Shown here one piece after another: positions 13,201 through 26,196 of a stretch of 64,000 nt of DNA. Position 1 is the first letter of the stretch. Each line of letters begins with the position of its first letter. The translations under genes and the position numbers were made by a program. The notes under the pieces were generated by a model. That model searched no databases, was not told the origin of the DNA, and saw nothing but the letters and a program-made list of their open reading frames with translations. Source of the stretch: Sphagnum compactum (lineage: Eukaryota > Bryophyta > Sphagnopsida > Sphagnales); the NCBI GenBank assembly GCA_965153455.1, contig OZ234494.1:3410001-3474000 (forward strand), read 5' to 3'.

Positions 13201-15538
13201 TTCTTTTTGTATGTTTTAATTTGCAATAAAAGCATTATTTTTTTAATGTGATACATATTGGATATTTTAGGTATTAGTTGTTAATAAGTTCAATTAATAG
13301 TATTGATAAATTGTTTTACATATGTTTAGCATAAATGGAGATTGTGACATAAACATGGGATAGCTTTCATTGATTGGTGTTAAAAATAACTCTATGTATC
13401 CCTCAAGATATTGATGTTTTGGTTGCAAGTTATTGCTATTCGATTGCCTTACAAAACAGACACTCTTTGTTGAGAAGTCTATGCATTAGAATTGTCCTAT
13501 GTGTTTCAAGGTGATTTTCTTGTGCACCACCATATATGGACTAAAACAACACCTTTAGATGTTGGCAAATATTTGTGCATGACATCCTTAATATATAAAA
13601 ATTCAACACGTAGTGATATTTGTTTGTGAAAGAATCTATATGAAATGAAGTTAGATTTTGTTCATTAGGGAATTTTTGTTGATGAATCTTGAGTAGTTTG
13701 TTGAATCATATGTTCATTCCATTTGATATTTATTTGATTTAGTAAAGAATCACGATCTTACAATATGGTGATACAATGCACCTAGATTGCCTATATTACT
13801 AAATAATATTTGTATTAGGTAATGAGCAAGACCTCTCAAGCTGGTTATCAAACATAACCAATTGTTAGGGAACGTTGAACTTACGAGTTATGGGATACAC
13901 AAAAGTTACAAGGTTTAGCCAACTAGTAGAGGAGTGATAGGCTTATGGGTTATGTATGGGACACTATAGAATGGCAAAACATGAGGTGCAGCCAACCAGC
14001 AACCATGAACTAGAACATGTTAGTGAGACACTCCCTACAAATCAACTGTGTGACTGCAATCACATGTTAACTTGGCGGTGAGTTACCAATGTTGTGCAAG
14101 TCTCTCTATTCCAAAGAAAGAACTCATTTGGGAATATGGACCCTTGTCTGATGTTCTCAAAAAATCAGAAAGCCAATTCTGAGTCCTGAGGCGTGATTGG
14201 CAGTTCTGAAAACCCGAAGGAATTCATCCTATGATCAACCCTAAAATCACCCATCCTCTGCTAAAACCTCCAGTTTTTGAATTTTTTTGAAAAACCATAA
14301 CCGTAGGTTTTTTTGTAGTTCTGAATTAAAAGAATAAAATGAGAGCTGCAAGGTTCTTTGATTCTGATCATTTTCAGAAAATTGGAAGTGAAAGTTACAA
14401 ATGATATAATTCTCTTCAAAAGGTTCTGTAAAGAACATTTGTTGGCTTTCATTAGTCAATCATAACAATCATCCCCTGTCATTACATTTAAATTCCTCGC
14501 TCTACACTACCCTTGTATTTCATGTTTACAGGTGGTGATGCAAAATCAGATGCACACCATTTTGCATCCATAGACATGGGTAGATGATGGGTGTTGATGG
14601 ACAATGACAGACCAACAGAATTCCAATCCACCATTTCCTTCATCTTGGACTTGAAAGGTAAAAGGCTGCTTTGGTCCTCCCATTCTCACTACAGCCACTT
14701 CATGCAATAACCCACTAAAACTTGCAAACCTTTTCATGTTGCTAGTAAAGGCCCAACAGAGCCTACAAAACATGCAAACAATAGGATAAATCAAACAACA
14801 ATCTAAAATGTGCAAAATATGCAAAAGATTGAACAACAATCTGTTGTTGTTCTGAAAGGATAAACTCGGTTTGGACTTCGGACATTTGGAATAGAAGAAA
14901 GAGAAAGAGAACGGGTGGCAACTGGAAACAAAAGACTCTTTCACCTTGCAGCTACTGCCCACTATCCAGGTGGGATCAAAACAAGATACCAACAGAACCT
15001 ATACAGTAAGCATAACATAGAAACATTGTGAACAATTCCAACAGAACATGCATAAAAGGAAAAAAGACATAAAACAAAACTCAGGGGGTTTTCAAAATGG
15101 ACTGGCAAGTTTGTAAATTTCAGTTCTCAGTGGACAATGGTGAGCAATTGGTGAGCAAAGAAAGATTATAATGAACAATTAGAACCAGAATGAAATGAAA
15201 AGATTTTGATGAGATAAGATCTTATCTTTGTTATAGCAATGAGACAAAAGAGATCCCAGCAAAAACAAGCGGTTCATTGCATAATGGCTCTGCCCTTTCA
15301 ATGACATTCATAAGGACTGATAAATATTCAACATACTAAATTGGAAACACTTGGTGATTAGCATGGTGAAGCACAAGCGGATCCTTCATTCAGTAATGCC
15401 AGAAATGTTTCTATAGTGGACTCCACATGACCTTAGAATGTAGGGATACCAAAAACTTTGGCCCGTTTCTGAGTGCACCACAATAATGTCTCTTACCCTG
15501 AGGAGGAGAAGAGCCAATAAAATAATTGTATTTTAGAT
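10236..15538. other. Intergenic, no gene recognised
   Basis: AT-rich spacer with homopolymers and a (TG)n tract at 11744-11767. A 148-codon minus-strand frame at 14546-14992 has no recognisable domain. The segment just below 15538 should contain the LHCB6 3' UTR. Confidence 0.6.
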
Positions 15539-16553
15539 TTACAATCCAAGGGCACCAAGAGGGGTCAAGCCTTGTCCTGCCTCAAAGTAGAAGATGAGCA
15601 TTGCTACCATGGCAAGCCTGGCGTGCTTGATCTCAGCCAGCTGCAACCTCTCTAGCTTGGTTTGGTCTGGAGTGTACAACCCTCCGCGGATATCGCCTGC
15701 GAAGGCCAGTGGGTCGAAGAACTTGCCGCCCGGGTAGCCTTGTTGTCCGGTAGTGTTGCTGAAATTTTCGGCTGTTCTGGACCATGGAGTGGCCCACTCC
15801 AAAGCTTGTGTCCCTGGGCTCACAAAGTCTGCCCATCTCTTGCTCTCCACCCAGCCCATCAGGAGCAGCTGTGTTCCCAGAAGAGTTCCGAATGAGAAAG
15901 GAGCCACAGCGGCGGGGTCAGCTCCGGCTTCGAACCACGGCACACCACTCCAGGCTTGCCCGACGAATATCCCCACCACGGCAGTCATGGCCCATCGTCC
16001 GTGGATTAGCTCCGCCTCCCTGTACCACTTGAGCGCTGCGGGGTCCTTGCCCAGACCAAGGGGATCAAATCCGTAATCTCCTGGCAGACTGCCACCAAGT
16101 ACGCACACACTTGATCAGCAAATGCACACCGGAATCCAAACAAAAACCCCAAAGAAAAATAACACACAATGCGGAAATGCAAAGCTCTTACTACAGACGA
16201 GGATAATGAACAAACAAAAACAGAGAAAGAGAGAGCCAACAGCACAAAAAGGAGAGAGAGAGAGAGAGAGAGCCCGTTACGTACGAGCCATCAAGCCATT
16301 CGGGATCGACTAAATCGCCACCAGACTTGACGCCGGGGAGCCACGATTTCTTGCCGCTGAACTTAGGCTTGGCAGTCACCTTCTTGGTGGCCATGGCCGT
16401 AATGCGGGAGCACCCATTACCGACCCCGAACGACACGGACGGGGACAAGCGGAGGCCGTTACTACTACTAATACCTACTGTTCCCTTCACGAAAGACGAC
16501 CTGGACACAGCAGCCGTGAGCTGCGACACGGATGCACTACTTGCCACCGCCAT
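15539..16553 (-). CDS. LHCB6: Chlorophyll a/b-binding protein CP24 of photosystem II
   Basis: CP24 is a monomeric minor antenna protein linking trimeric LHCII to the photosystem II core in the thylakoid. Two exons, 16285-16553 and 15539-16088, splice as GATGGCTC|GT...CAG|TCTGCC to give 272 residues, close to the usual CP24 length. The first 60 or so residues, rich in Ser and Ala, are the expected chloroplast transit peptide. The mature part has [18 protein letters not shown], helix B ([12 protein letters not shown], with Glu and Arg for chlorophyll binding), helix C ([17 protein letters not shown]) and helix A ([20 protein letters not shown]). The WVESKRW segment and the C-terminal end TPLGALGL mark CP24 rather than CP26, CP29 or LHCI. 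The start at 16553 is the only ATG giving a transit peptide. The gene is intact. Confidence 0.97.
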
Positions 16554-16792
16554 TGCTACTGATCGACGATTCAATACTGTCCTTGTGTTCTTCTTTCTTC
16601 TTTCTTCTTCTCCTTCTTCTTCTTCTACTCCTTCTCCTTGTAGCAAAACTTGAGCAAAAGAAACCCCCAGCTCCCGCAAAGCCAAGCAAAGCAATTGGAG
16701 CTTTGCACTTCGAAGACCAACAACAACACTTTGCTCTTGAGCAAGACGCTGGTGGGCGATGGCTGGCCTTATCGGAAGGGAAGGCACCAATT

Positions 16793-16862
16793 GGTGGTCC
16801 GGGAGATTTATATCCTTTGGACCAATCGGTGGTCCGGGAGATTTATATCCTTTGGACCAATC
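16793..16862 (-). promoter_or_regulatory. Duplicated LHCB6 promoter block (two 35-bp copies)
   Basis: Two adjacent identical 35-bp copies (16793-16827 and 16828-16862) lie about 240 bp upstream of the LHCB6 start. Read in the gene's direction, each holds ATTGG (inverted CCAAT), then GGATATAAATC, which contains both a GATA core and a TATA-like ATATAAAT. CCAAT and GATA elements are typical of light-harvesting gene promoters. The nearer TATA-like site (16805-16812) would predict transcription starting near 16775. The promoter role is inferred from position and motifs. Confidence 0.5.
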
Positions 16863-17479
16863 AATGGCTTAGTTGATGGGCCTCTGGGGGCCGCCGGGAA
16901 TTTGGCCCGGTGGTTGGATAAAGCAGCGGCCGTTCCCATTGGCTTCCTCAAATATTACTCTAAACCTTACTCGCGTTCGCCATCTAGTGAACAGTTTAGT
17001 TAGCGTTCCCTTGGTCCTCCAGTGCTTTCACTCCCTGCAATGGACAGGACATAGGACACAGGACACGATGGTCGAGCAGGAAGGGGACTGACTGGCCAGA
17101 CTCCATGCACTGAATAGGACATAGGACATCAAGATGGTCAAGATGGATGTTAACTGGTTAGCTGACAGTTTTCTGTTGGCTTCCAGTTTGCTAGCTAACC
17201 ATGGTGGTTACCTCAGTTGCTATGTTTTGTACTACTACTTACCTACCCTTGGCCCTGGGGATACTGCAGTTCACTGGGCAGGGCAGCACTTAACCCTGGG
17301 TTCCAATATGCAAAATAACCCAAAAACTTGGAAATATCTAACTTTTTTATTTTGATGAAAAATAATATTACAAATGATTGAAAATTCTAAACCATATCCA
17401 TTCTAAATGGCGGTGGTCAAGAATTACATTGAAAACATTTAAAATGGTAATAATCAAAGTAAAAAGGAAGAGCAAACAC
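16863..17479. other. Upstream flank of LHCB6, no gene recognised
   Basis: Moderate-GC sequence to about 17300, probably including distal LHCB6 promoter, then AT-rich sequence leading into a tandem repeat. The phrase AGGACATAGGACA recurs near 17046 and 17115. No supported reading frame. Confidence 0.5.
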
Positions 17480-17925
17480 AATAAGATATTTGGTTCTTGC
17501 AAGCTTTCAAGTGGTAATTTGACCCATGTAAGTGAATATAAGAAAATATGTTTAACACTTATGGATTTTTTGCAAATGATTTTTTTTTTATTCACATAGG
17601 TGAAGAAAGAATGATATTGCACATTTGTGAGCTTGCACATGGTTTTTTGACTCACAAAAGAGAAGAAAAAAAAATGATATTGTACACTTGCAAGCTCGCA
17701 AATGGTTTTCTTAACTCACACATGACAAGAATACAAAGGATCTTGCACATTTGCAAGCTCACAATTGGTTTTTTTGACTCATGCAAAATAAGAAACGAAA
17801 TGACATGCACACTTGTTGGTTCACAAGTGGTTTTTCTTCAATTCATATAGGTGACAAAGCAAAATGATATCTCCCATTTGTGAGTTTGCGAATGATTTTT
17901 TTTTACTCACATAGCTGACATTTTC
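17480..17925. repeat. Degenerate tandem repeat, about 65-bp unit
   Basis: About seven diverged copies of a unit with the order GATATTGCACATTTG, GAGCTTGCA, ATGGTTTTTTGACTCAC, then a purine-rich tail. Copies start near 17480, 17548, 17612, 17676, 17740, 17802 and 17865. Divergence suggests an old array. Frames read across it are repeat artefacts. Confidence 0.8.
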
Positions 17926-17934
17926 AAGAAACCG

Positions 17935-18272
17935 AGCTTGAATAATCTCCTCGGTGAGAAGGAGGGGCCGGCGCCGAGTCACCCGGTTCGTCTCTCTCCT
18001 TTCCCCCCGCTGCCTTTGCTTCCTGAGCTGAGCACAGAGCTGCGTTGGTGCAGACTGCAGAAAGAAATGCCTCACCAAAACTATAAGGAGCTTTTGAGCA
18101 TTGGAGTTTGGAACTTCTTTTGCGTCAGGGGTCTTCTTTTAGGAACTTCTTTTGCGTTAGTGCTCTTCTTTTGGAGCTTCGTGTGCTCTCGTTGGTGCTC
18201 GTCAGCTGCAGCTGCTACTGCTCTTGTGTCCGAAGACACTCCGCAACAACTCCTTGCACAAGATCCTCGATA
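17935..18272 (+). other. GC-rich island with a 68-codon reading frame, coding status unknown
   Basis: A sharp switch from the AT-rich array to GC-rich, pyrimidine-rich sequence resembling a plant 5' UTR or first exon. An ATG at 18068 opens a 68-codon frame ending at 18272. It has a hydrophobic core (FCVRGLLLGTSFALVLFFWSFVC) that could be one membrane segment. A 32-bp direct duplication (GGAACTTCTTTTGCGT...) lies inside this frame, which weakens the coding case. I recognise no family. Confidence 0.25.
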
Positions 18273-21200
18273 ATTCTATGCTCCTAAGTATAGACGATTT
18301 ATTTATTAACAGCATATATATTCTTCTGGCCTTTTTCCCTTACTAAACACTAAGAATTTTCTCTCCATGCTTCATGCAATTGTAAGAGACCAATAATTAA
18401 ATGCCCAAGAGGAGTGAAACAAAAGTGAAATGGAACTCAAAAGCAAGAACAGACTGCATTCGAGAAATTAAGAAAGGACCTTATTTGGAGCCCTTCTCCT
18501 ACACTTTCAAATCCTAATGGCAGGGCTCTTTATGCACTTAGGATCCAAGAACCCAGAATTCAAAGGCTTGAGCTGTCATAAATGTAGGGCCTTATTTAAT
18601 GTAGAACATGAAGTGGATCCCTTGCGCCATGGCCTTTTAAAGCTTTGTAAAGCATCGTTGCATTTTTTCTTTTGTATATTTTGATCCTTTAGTGGACTGG
18701 CAAAAAATTCTATTCATTGACGTCACAAGAACATTAACTTAACAATTCAAAAGATATTTTCCAGCTTGTTGGGTAATTTTCTCAAGTGAAAGTTACCCAT
18801 CAATCTAGACCTTTTCATTGTTTCAGCAATGACTTTCATGTTACTCAATCCTGCATCAAAACCAACCAACAAGTTGGTTAGTTCACATTCGGGAACACTC
18901 CTGGTGTTAGGACAAGTTACCCATCAATCTACCCCTTTTCATTGATTCCATTATTGCAGCACTATCCTTTTACAATGTCTCGCTATCACAATGGTGCTTT
19001 ACAGAAGAAAAGGGTCTTTCTCCTGTACATTAAGGCACCTCTTGCCCCTCTCAAATTTTTCTTGAGGACAAAGTGTTAGATCTTGCACCATACTCAACTA
19101 TTAGCTTGGAAGTAGGCAGAAGTGGTTGGGGGAAGTGTTTTTTTTTTTTTCTTCAAACAACATGAAAACAAAAAAAGGTGCAACTTGATGAAAAATATTT
19201 TTTAAATAAAAATAAAATTTTTATAACTAAATTATTAATGAGAATATTTAAATTTTAATAAAAGAATAATACTTTATTATTTCGAGCAAAAGCATGGTTA
19301 AGTGTTTCAAAAATGGCATTTAAAAATTCATAATCTAATAGCATCGATTTTTTTTGTGGTTTTAATAACTGTCAAACCATAAATCTTATAATTATCCCCT
19401 CTGCTTTTAATCCTAAATCTCAATAAACCAACCCATGTGATTGATAAAAAAATCCATGCAAAATCACATCATTTAAAACTTATATATATATAAGTTTCAA
19501 TGCATTTCACTAATAAAATTTTCATATTGATGATGTTTTATTTTTTATTTTGACATTTCTTTAAAATCCATATTTTTCATTTCTTTGTGTCACAGTCGTA
19601 ATGTTATCATTTCAAAAGTTAATTATGAATCCATAAATTTTTAAAAATTCATTCAAAAATTGTATAATGATTCCCATTAAAATCTATGACAGCATGAATA
19701 ATTTTAAAAATTAACAATGTTAATTTTGAATATGATTCTAAACTTTACATTTATAAATAATTTAGAATTATTACAAGTGTGACAATCCAAAAAATCCCCT
19801 ATTCATGCTGCATTCACTGTTTCATTTCATAATTATAAATATAATTATTTCGTTTCTTTTGCTCTACCCATCACCATCGACAAATGTGAATATGAAAAAG
19901 CAAATTAACATGGCAACTTTAAAGAATCTCAAGATCAAAACGGGAATCTGCCGACGAACACTGAAGGAGCTTCATTGATATGAGAGTGAGGTTGAGCAGG
20001 AATTTACCAAAACCATATCCATGAAGGAGTGAAATGCAGATGCATTTGACATCAAGCAGCAGGTTCTCTCTGTTTCTCCCTTCGTTCTGTGTGAACTTAA
20101 TGCCCTAGATTTGCTGCAACACATGAATGCTTGAATACTGCACAGCAATTCTGTACAACATATCAATGATTTTGCAAACAGTTTTAGAGGAGACTTACTG
20201 GAATCACCTTGTTCACTTCACTCTAATTACCAGAGTGAGCTCTCTGAGAAGGTTTGGTCACCAGTCTGCTCAATGTTGTCAATACCCTAGCCCAACCCTC
20301 TGGCCCTCTTCCCCATCTTGCTGTATCCAAGTGGAACAATGGGTTCTGTGGCCATAAGCACCCTGTGTCCATCACTCTGGTCATACTGTGTACAACCCCA
20401 TGATTCAGTTGGTCTGCTTTAACAAGTAATTGGTTGCAAGTCATTTGCAGCATTATGTATGAACATCTGGAAAATGTGATACAGAGGGACATTGGAGTGT
20501 CCAAATAAGATAGTAGTTCTGCTATCTTGTTCAAGACCTGAATATTTCAGACCCTTTTAAATTGAGTTTCATAAGAGTATTGAGTCTTGTGGCAGTTTTA
20601 GAGAGTTCTTTGTACGTCAATGGTGATCTTCTGAAGAACAAAGCTGACTCTGTGAGGCTTGTATCAGTGTGAACCAACAGACTACTTAACAACAAAGTTT
20701 TTGGGTCTGGTGTTTTAGCCTGTGGAATCTCCAAAATGATTCTTCTGAGCACCTCTCACTTCTAAGTAGAGAGCTTTAAAGCCCACAGCTGATATATTTA
20801 TAAATTTCCTGGTGGTTTTTCTCTCTTCTCCTCCTCTTACCTTCTTTTCTCTCTGGCTTTTCCCTTTTCTTCTCAGTTTTCTTTTTGTGTTTCCACAGTC
20901 TTTATATTTGTTGAGCTGGCCAGCATCATGGCTGATTCATTTCTGTTACTTGCAGATTTGTGACAGCTACTCAGTAGATTGCTTAACGTTTGACATCGGA
21001 TTATACCATTTCTGGGAAGTGACAAATTTTAGTGGAGATGTAGTAGTTAGTTACTACTGTTCATGTTGCTTTTGATTGTCACCAAAATCTGAGAGACTGT
21101 GACTGTTTTCACACCACTTTTCAGTTCTGTAAATTTTTTTGGGGGGTCTTTTTCTTCTCTTCCTCCTTCAGCATGCTTTTAAGGTCTCCTGATGCCTGGT

Positions 21201-22047
21201 CTGAAATCTTTCTAACCATATTTTCAGGTCATATTACTATTGAGGTTGACTCAAACCATAAGTCTGGAGAGTTCTTGATACAAAAGAAGACATACATATC
21301 TTGTTTGAGATTTGTTTCATACATAGGGTAATGTTATACCTCCAATCCAATAGGGATGTGCCTGACTGTGTATGCCAGTCTGCAGAACTCAAGATTAGAC
21401 AGATGTTCTGTCCTATGTTTATTCAGCAGTGCCTCTAGTGATTCACAGAAGTATTTCATATGAAACCAAGAGACAACTAGTAACATAGACCTTTCTCACA
21501 ATTGTGTTGGCATTGGAGCTTTTCAGGAGAATGTGCTGGCAGAGTCACAGATGATGATTCCAGACTGTAGAAAGAGGTTGGAAGGGGCTTTTACAACTCT
21601 GCAAGCAGCTGTGGTGAAATTCTTCATCCTCATGTTTAATAAATAGAGAAATTCTATATGCAAAAAACACGTTTCAACTCTCGTAAACTAGACTGACTTT
21701 ATTTGGTTGTGATTTAGCATACTCAGAACCAGTGACACTTGTAGACCCTGGGGCATTTGATAGGTATGAACTAATTTAACTGAAGCTGCACATTCCAGCT
21801 TCAAAACATGTTAACATCAACAAAATTGTCGAGGGAAAATCTCAAGGTAATAGTCAGTCTCTTCAACAGCCCAATGTAGGCAGCATACCTTAATGCTGAT
21901 CAATGAAGTTTATGCTAAGCATTCTCATGATGCTTATCCCATGTTGCCTGCATGATTTCTGGTCAGTTGTGGCCTCAAAGTGCTAATTGTGGTGATGACA
22001 GGTGGAGGCTGAAAATGATGCAGTCAGCCTGGACACTGAGGAGCTTA
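18273..22047. other. Intergenic, no gene recognised
   Basis: AT-rich from 19100 to 19900, otherwise mixed composition. A phrase TACCCATCAATCTA followed by CCTTTTCATTG occurs near 18795 and again near 18919. Short frames near 20223-20752 and 20812-21075 show no known domain. Confidence 0.55.
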
Positions 22048-22348
22048 GAGCATCTCCACCTCACACCTGCAAACACCCCTTTTCATTAAATCTTGCAGCA
22101 GGATAGTGTAAATCTTGCTGCGCTCCTGTATTGATGGCAATTTTGCAGTGGTCATTTTAATCCCTTCAAAATCTTTTTTCTACTATGGATTTGGACAGTG
22201 ACTATTACTGGTCCAGATATAAAGACATAAATGGTCTTTGCGTGTTTAAAGGGACTTTTATGACGTTTGTGGGTGGGGACAGTGATCATTAAACACTACT
22301 CTATTTAAACATAGAGGAGTTGTTTACAGTTTTGCGGTGGAGATGTTC
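22048..22348. mobile_element. Probable MITE (PIF/Harbinger-Tourist type), 301 bp
   Basis: The left end GAGCATCTCCACC and the right end GGTGGAGATGTTC are inverted copies, 12 of 13 matching. Weaker matching continues for about 20 bp more (CACACCTGCAAACA against an inverted CAAAACTGTAAACA). The element is flanked on both sides by TTA (22045-22047 and 22349-22351), the target duplication expected for PIF/Harbinger-derived MITEs. The interior has no reading frame. Superfamily assignment rests only on the TTA and the termini. Confidence 0.6.
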
Positions 22349-24224
22349 TTATAGCTGCAAATGAGCTCATTGCTGAAGTAAAGCCATTGTTTCCATAATA
22401 TCATACACTAGAGACTGTTTAAACAAGGCATGTCTTCTGTCACAGACCTATAGGTGCATTGTCTTCTGCGGAGTCTCAAAACAGAGTTTTGTATGTAGCT
22501 TTGTTTGATGAGCCAAGACGGAAGCATGTGATTTACTGTTTCTGTATTCTTCACAAATCCTTAATCCTACTGTTTCTGTATCCTTCACAAATCCTAAAAC
22601 CTAGAACCATACTGAGTGGTCAAGTTTTCACCTTATTAAGTTGACAGGTGTCTGGTGTAAGTAGCCCTTATGTAGCTGGGACTTCTTTGGCCCGGATTCA
22701 ATACCTTGCATTTTGACAAAGACTACATGATTCTGGTGTTTATGAAAGTGGTCAAAATATGAATTTGGATAAGCAAGTTGCCAACATGGGCAAATTTTTC
22801 TTCCTAAGTGTTGTCAGGAAGTGGTTGTGTGGAATAGTTCAACAGGGCCATGGTTTCCTCACCAAAACAAGTCCTTCACAGGCAAGGACTTTCCTTCAAC
22901 AAGCATGCAATGGGTGTGATGAAACCGTTGGGCCACCAAGATTTCACCAAGTTCTTTTTCTTCAGACTACACTGAGAAATCTCTGACAGATCATTATGTA
23001 GTATAAACAGCCTTTGCCTACTATATATAAACCAACTACTTAGCTAGTAACCACCTATTTTCCTACCTATCTACCTACATATGAGACCTATTTCTTACAT
23101 AGTGGGTTATCCAGGTGTGACCTCATGTTAATTCAGTAGAGGTCCATCCACAACTTAGTCATTACAAACACCGAGTGGATGGCCAGAGCGTTGCAACCAG
23201 TCTTCAGCTCCCAATGGAGGGTGTATCTATGTCTGCAATAGTTTGCCAAAACTTTTGAGAGAAACATTGCACAACCATCAGCATCCTGCATTTTGTTGCA
23301 TTTCCACAAACAAGGGGAAGACTAGTGACCATGTTATCTCCACGAACATAATTTTGGTTTCAAAAAAGTTAGTAGTCTCGTAATTCAAAGCTGCAACAAG
23401 CTCTCACAAGTGTAATGTTCATTTAATTCTAGTTTGAACCTACAGGAGAAAGCATCTATGCCTAAAGAAAAAAAGCTCCTCTGTGGAGAGTAGTAGTTGA
23501 AACCTCGATGCACCCCTGACATATTCTTTAAGCATATGACATAAAGGATGCAGAACTAAATTGCAAGCAGAACATCTGCCCAACACTTTGCAAAGAAAAT
23601 ATATCTATGAGATTGCAAAGAAAATTCCACACCGACACCTTGAAGAAAATAGTTCTGTCAGTTCCAGCAAAATCAAGACTAACAAGTGCCATCATGATGT
23701 TCTTAGTGTCACAAAAGTTTCAGACCATCACCTTAATGAGGAGTAGCAGTGACAGCTAAACATATCAATACTTCTGTACCTACTCACTACTAGGAAGATA
23801 ATGTGTCAGAAGAGACTCTGATCAATCTGTCAAAGGGTACTCAGCTCTTTTGCTTGATGTCATCCTCCTTGCTTGGAGTACTCCCATCCTTCTCACCACT
23901 TCCTGCTTCAATTGCACATTGTCCTAGCAAATTACCAACTGTAAATGCAATGGAGGGGTCTTCAAAAAAGGATATCTCCATGCCTGTCACATTTAATACA
24001 TTCCATTCTTAGCTGCAAGACCTGAGATTGTACAGCAACACCATGGTGCTCCTCACTAAAATGAACCTGAAATAGAGCACTTCTGGGCATTTCTGTTCTA
24101 CTACTTGAATCTCATGAAAATGCAACCTAAATTCAATCAGAAACCAAAAATGTCATTTCAAAACTAATATAGGAATCAAGCTACCAGGACAACACAAATT
24201 CACATGCTGAAAGGGAAAAAGAAG
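22349..24224. other. Intergenic; 3' flank of the SWC5-like gene
   Basis: No supported gene. The last 200 bp or so before 24225 should be the SWC5-like 3' UTR. A near-duplicate phrase, TACTGTTTCTGTAT(T/C)CTTCACAAATCC, occurs twice around 22531-22595. Confidence 0.5.
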
Positions 24225-26196
24225 CTAATCCACGGGCGTGTCAGTCCGCCGCTTCAACTGAACTGCTAAGCGACCATCCCTTTCTTTCTCATATTCACGT
24301 ATGTCAGAACGCTGTAAGAAGGCAACTTTGTCCAGGTACTTATCCCCACTCTTCTTATATGCCTCAAGCTCCAGATCTAAGCCCTTCTCCTCTTTGAATT
24401 CTCCCCAGTCCTTTCTAGACTTATCTAAGATATTCAATTTTGGTTTTTTACTAATTTGCTGGAGTAAGGCATCCAGCCCTGAAGATGATGCAGCTTGCAT
24501 TTCAGCTCTCCTCTGAGATGCCTGGCCAGCCTTTGAATTGGGATCCACATATTTTGTAATTTGAACCTCCTCTCCAGCAAATTCCCGAACTTCACTTATC
24601 TGCAAGAACAGCCACCATAGCAAGAGTGAGTCCTCTGCTCACAAGAATATCTACTTAGATTGTGGTTTGTGAACCCAGCATTCAGAGTAAGGGACCTCAC
24701 CTCTATCTTCCCCTCAGTGCTTGCAGCTCCAGCAGCAGCCTTCGCAGCTGCTAGAGCAGCAGCTGCAACTTTCCTAGCCTCCTCCTTTTCCGCTTCAATC
24801 TGGTCCTTGTCACTTTCTTTGGCCCCAGTACCTCCATCAGTACTCTTCAAAACTTCACCACCTGCAATTCTATCTCCAGTAGCCAGCTTCGTGCCACTTA
24901 CTCCTTTTGATGATACTATGCCTAGACTTACCATCCACCCCTGAACCAACAAGATGATCCAATAACCATCAGCAGCAGACCATAACTGCAATATTGAAGG
25001 CACAACTAACAACTAACTCTTTCTTTCAATGAAGTATAAAGTGAGCACAGAGAGAATGATCTGGAGAGTTTCATGCCTCCCCTAAAACAGGAAATCAATA
25101 GCAGATACTCCTAACACTTGCACATTACATTCATGAATCATGATAAAGACAAAAGTACTCCTTAGAGATGCAGAGGAATATTGAGGCATCTGATGGTCGA
25201 CTGGCTGATAGATAGAAGAGGTTAATGGAAGCAGAAATATCATTGTGACAAGGCCAACAACCCATTGATAAAGGGCACAGAAGGGATCAACTTACTGGCA
25301 CAGGTTTGGTACTTTTAGATTGGCTTGGGAATGCTGGCACATGCCCTCGGCCACCCTTTGATTGCACAAAAGGGTCTCTAGCCTTAAGCTGCTCCCAAAT
25401 GGCATTAATCTTGGCTTTCTGCCCTGCTCTTCCATCAACCCAAAAAGCACTAAGTCACATTCCCTGCTGAGAGCTACAATTAGGTCAGGAGCAAAAAGTA
25501 TCCAAAACTAGGGTTACAATGATCGGAATTGTACTAAACTGTAAAGCAGTTCACTCTCTGCAAGGATCATTGCCACAAACATTCTTCTTACCAGCTACGG
25601 AAAGAATTCTTTGGTGTCTAGTAGAAATCATACACCATTTTTGGCGAGAGACAAATCCACCAATGCTAGACCGAGATCTCGAAACTATGGACACGTGCCC
25701 CCACATACTCGTGCCCCTAAATTTTTGCTAAGCTTCATCCAGAACACGAAACAAAAAAAGAAGCTGTCACAACCATGCTCTAGCTTCTTAGGATCACCTA
25801 ACCCTAGTCGTTTTGCATTCGCTACAGTTCCAAAACTTGGAATCTACCCCATCTGAAACTCGACGGCTAACTTCTAAGATCTGCAGCCGTTTCAGAATCA
25901 GAAACCCTCGCTGAAGCTTCAGCCATGCAAACTGATGAAACTATATCCGAAACCTTAACCCTAAAGCAAGGTTGTTCCCAGGGGGTGAAGGGGAAAAAAA
26001 AAAAAAAACAAACAAACAACTCAAAGCAAGACGTAAGAGACTTGTGCAAAATACCATCAGCCTTCAACTGTGCAAGGGGGTCCGCGGTCTGTTGCTCATC
26101 CAGCGAGCGCTTGCCTCTCCCGCCGGCTGCAGACTCCGTCTCGGTATCACCACCAGACTTGCCATTCTGCCTGGCACCGTTGTTCTCCACATGCAT
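24225..26196 (-). CDS. SWC5: SWC5 / BCNT-domain chromatin remodelling subunit
   Basis: SWC5 (CFDP1/BCNT in animals) is a subunit of the SWR1-type complex that exchanges H2A for H2A.Z in nucleosomes. Exons 26055-26196, 25296-25423, 24701-24940 and 24225-24599 join in consistent phase to 294 residues starting MHVENNGAR. Exon two gives KINAIWEQLKARDPF, exon three GWMVSLGIV followed by an Ala/Lys-rich helix, and exon four the conserved BCNT-C domain: KKPKLNILDKSRKDWGEFK, then YLDKVAFLQRSDIREYEKERD. These match the plant family in order and spacing. The N-terminal 45 residues are poorly conserved and acidic or polar, as is typical. It is divergent with the p24 gene, leaving 1.65 kb between starts. 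Intact. Confidence 0.94.

Noticed and set aside
14546-14992. 148-codon minus-strand frame downstream of LHCB6
   Set aside because: No recognisable domain, irregular composition and no splice-linked partners.
15753-16076. Plus-strand frames opposite LHCB6
   Set aside because: Shadow frames of the well-supported GC-rich coding exon on the minus strand.
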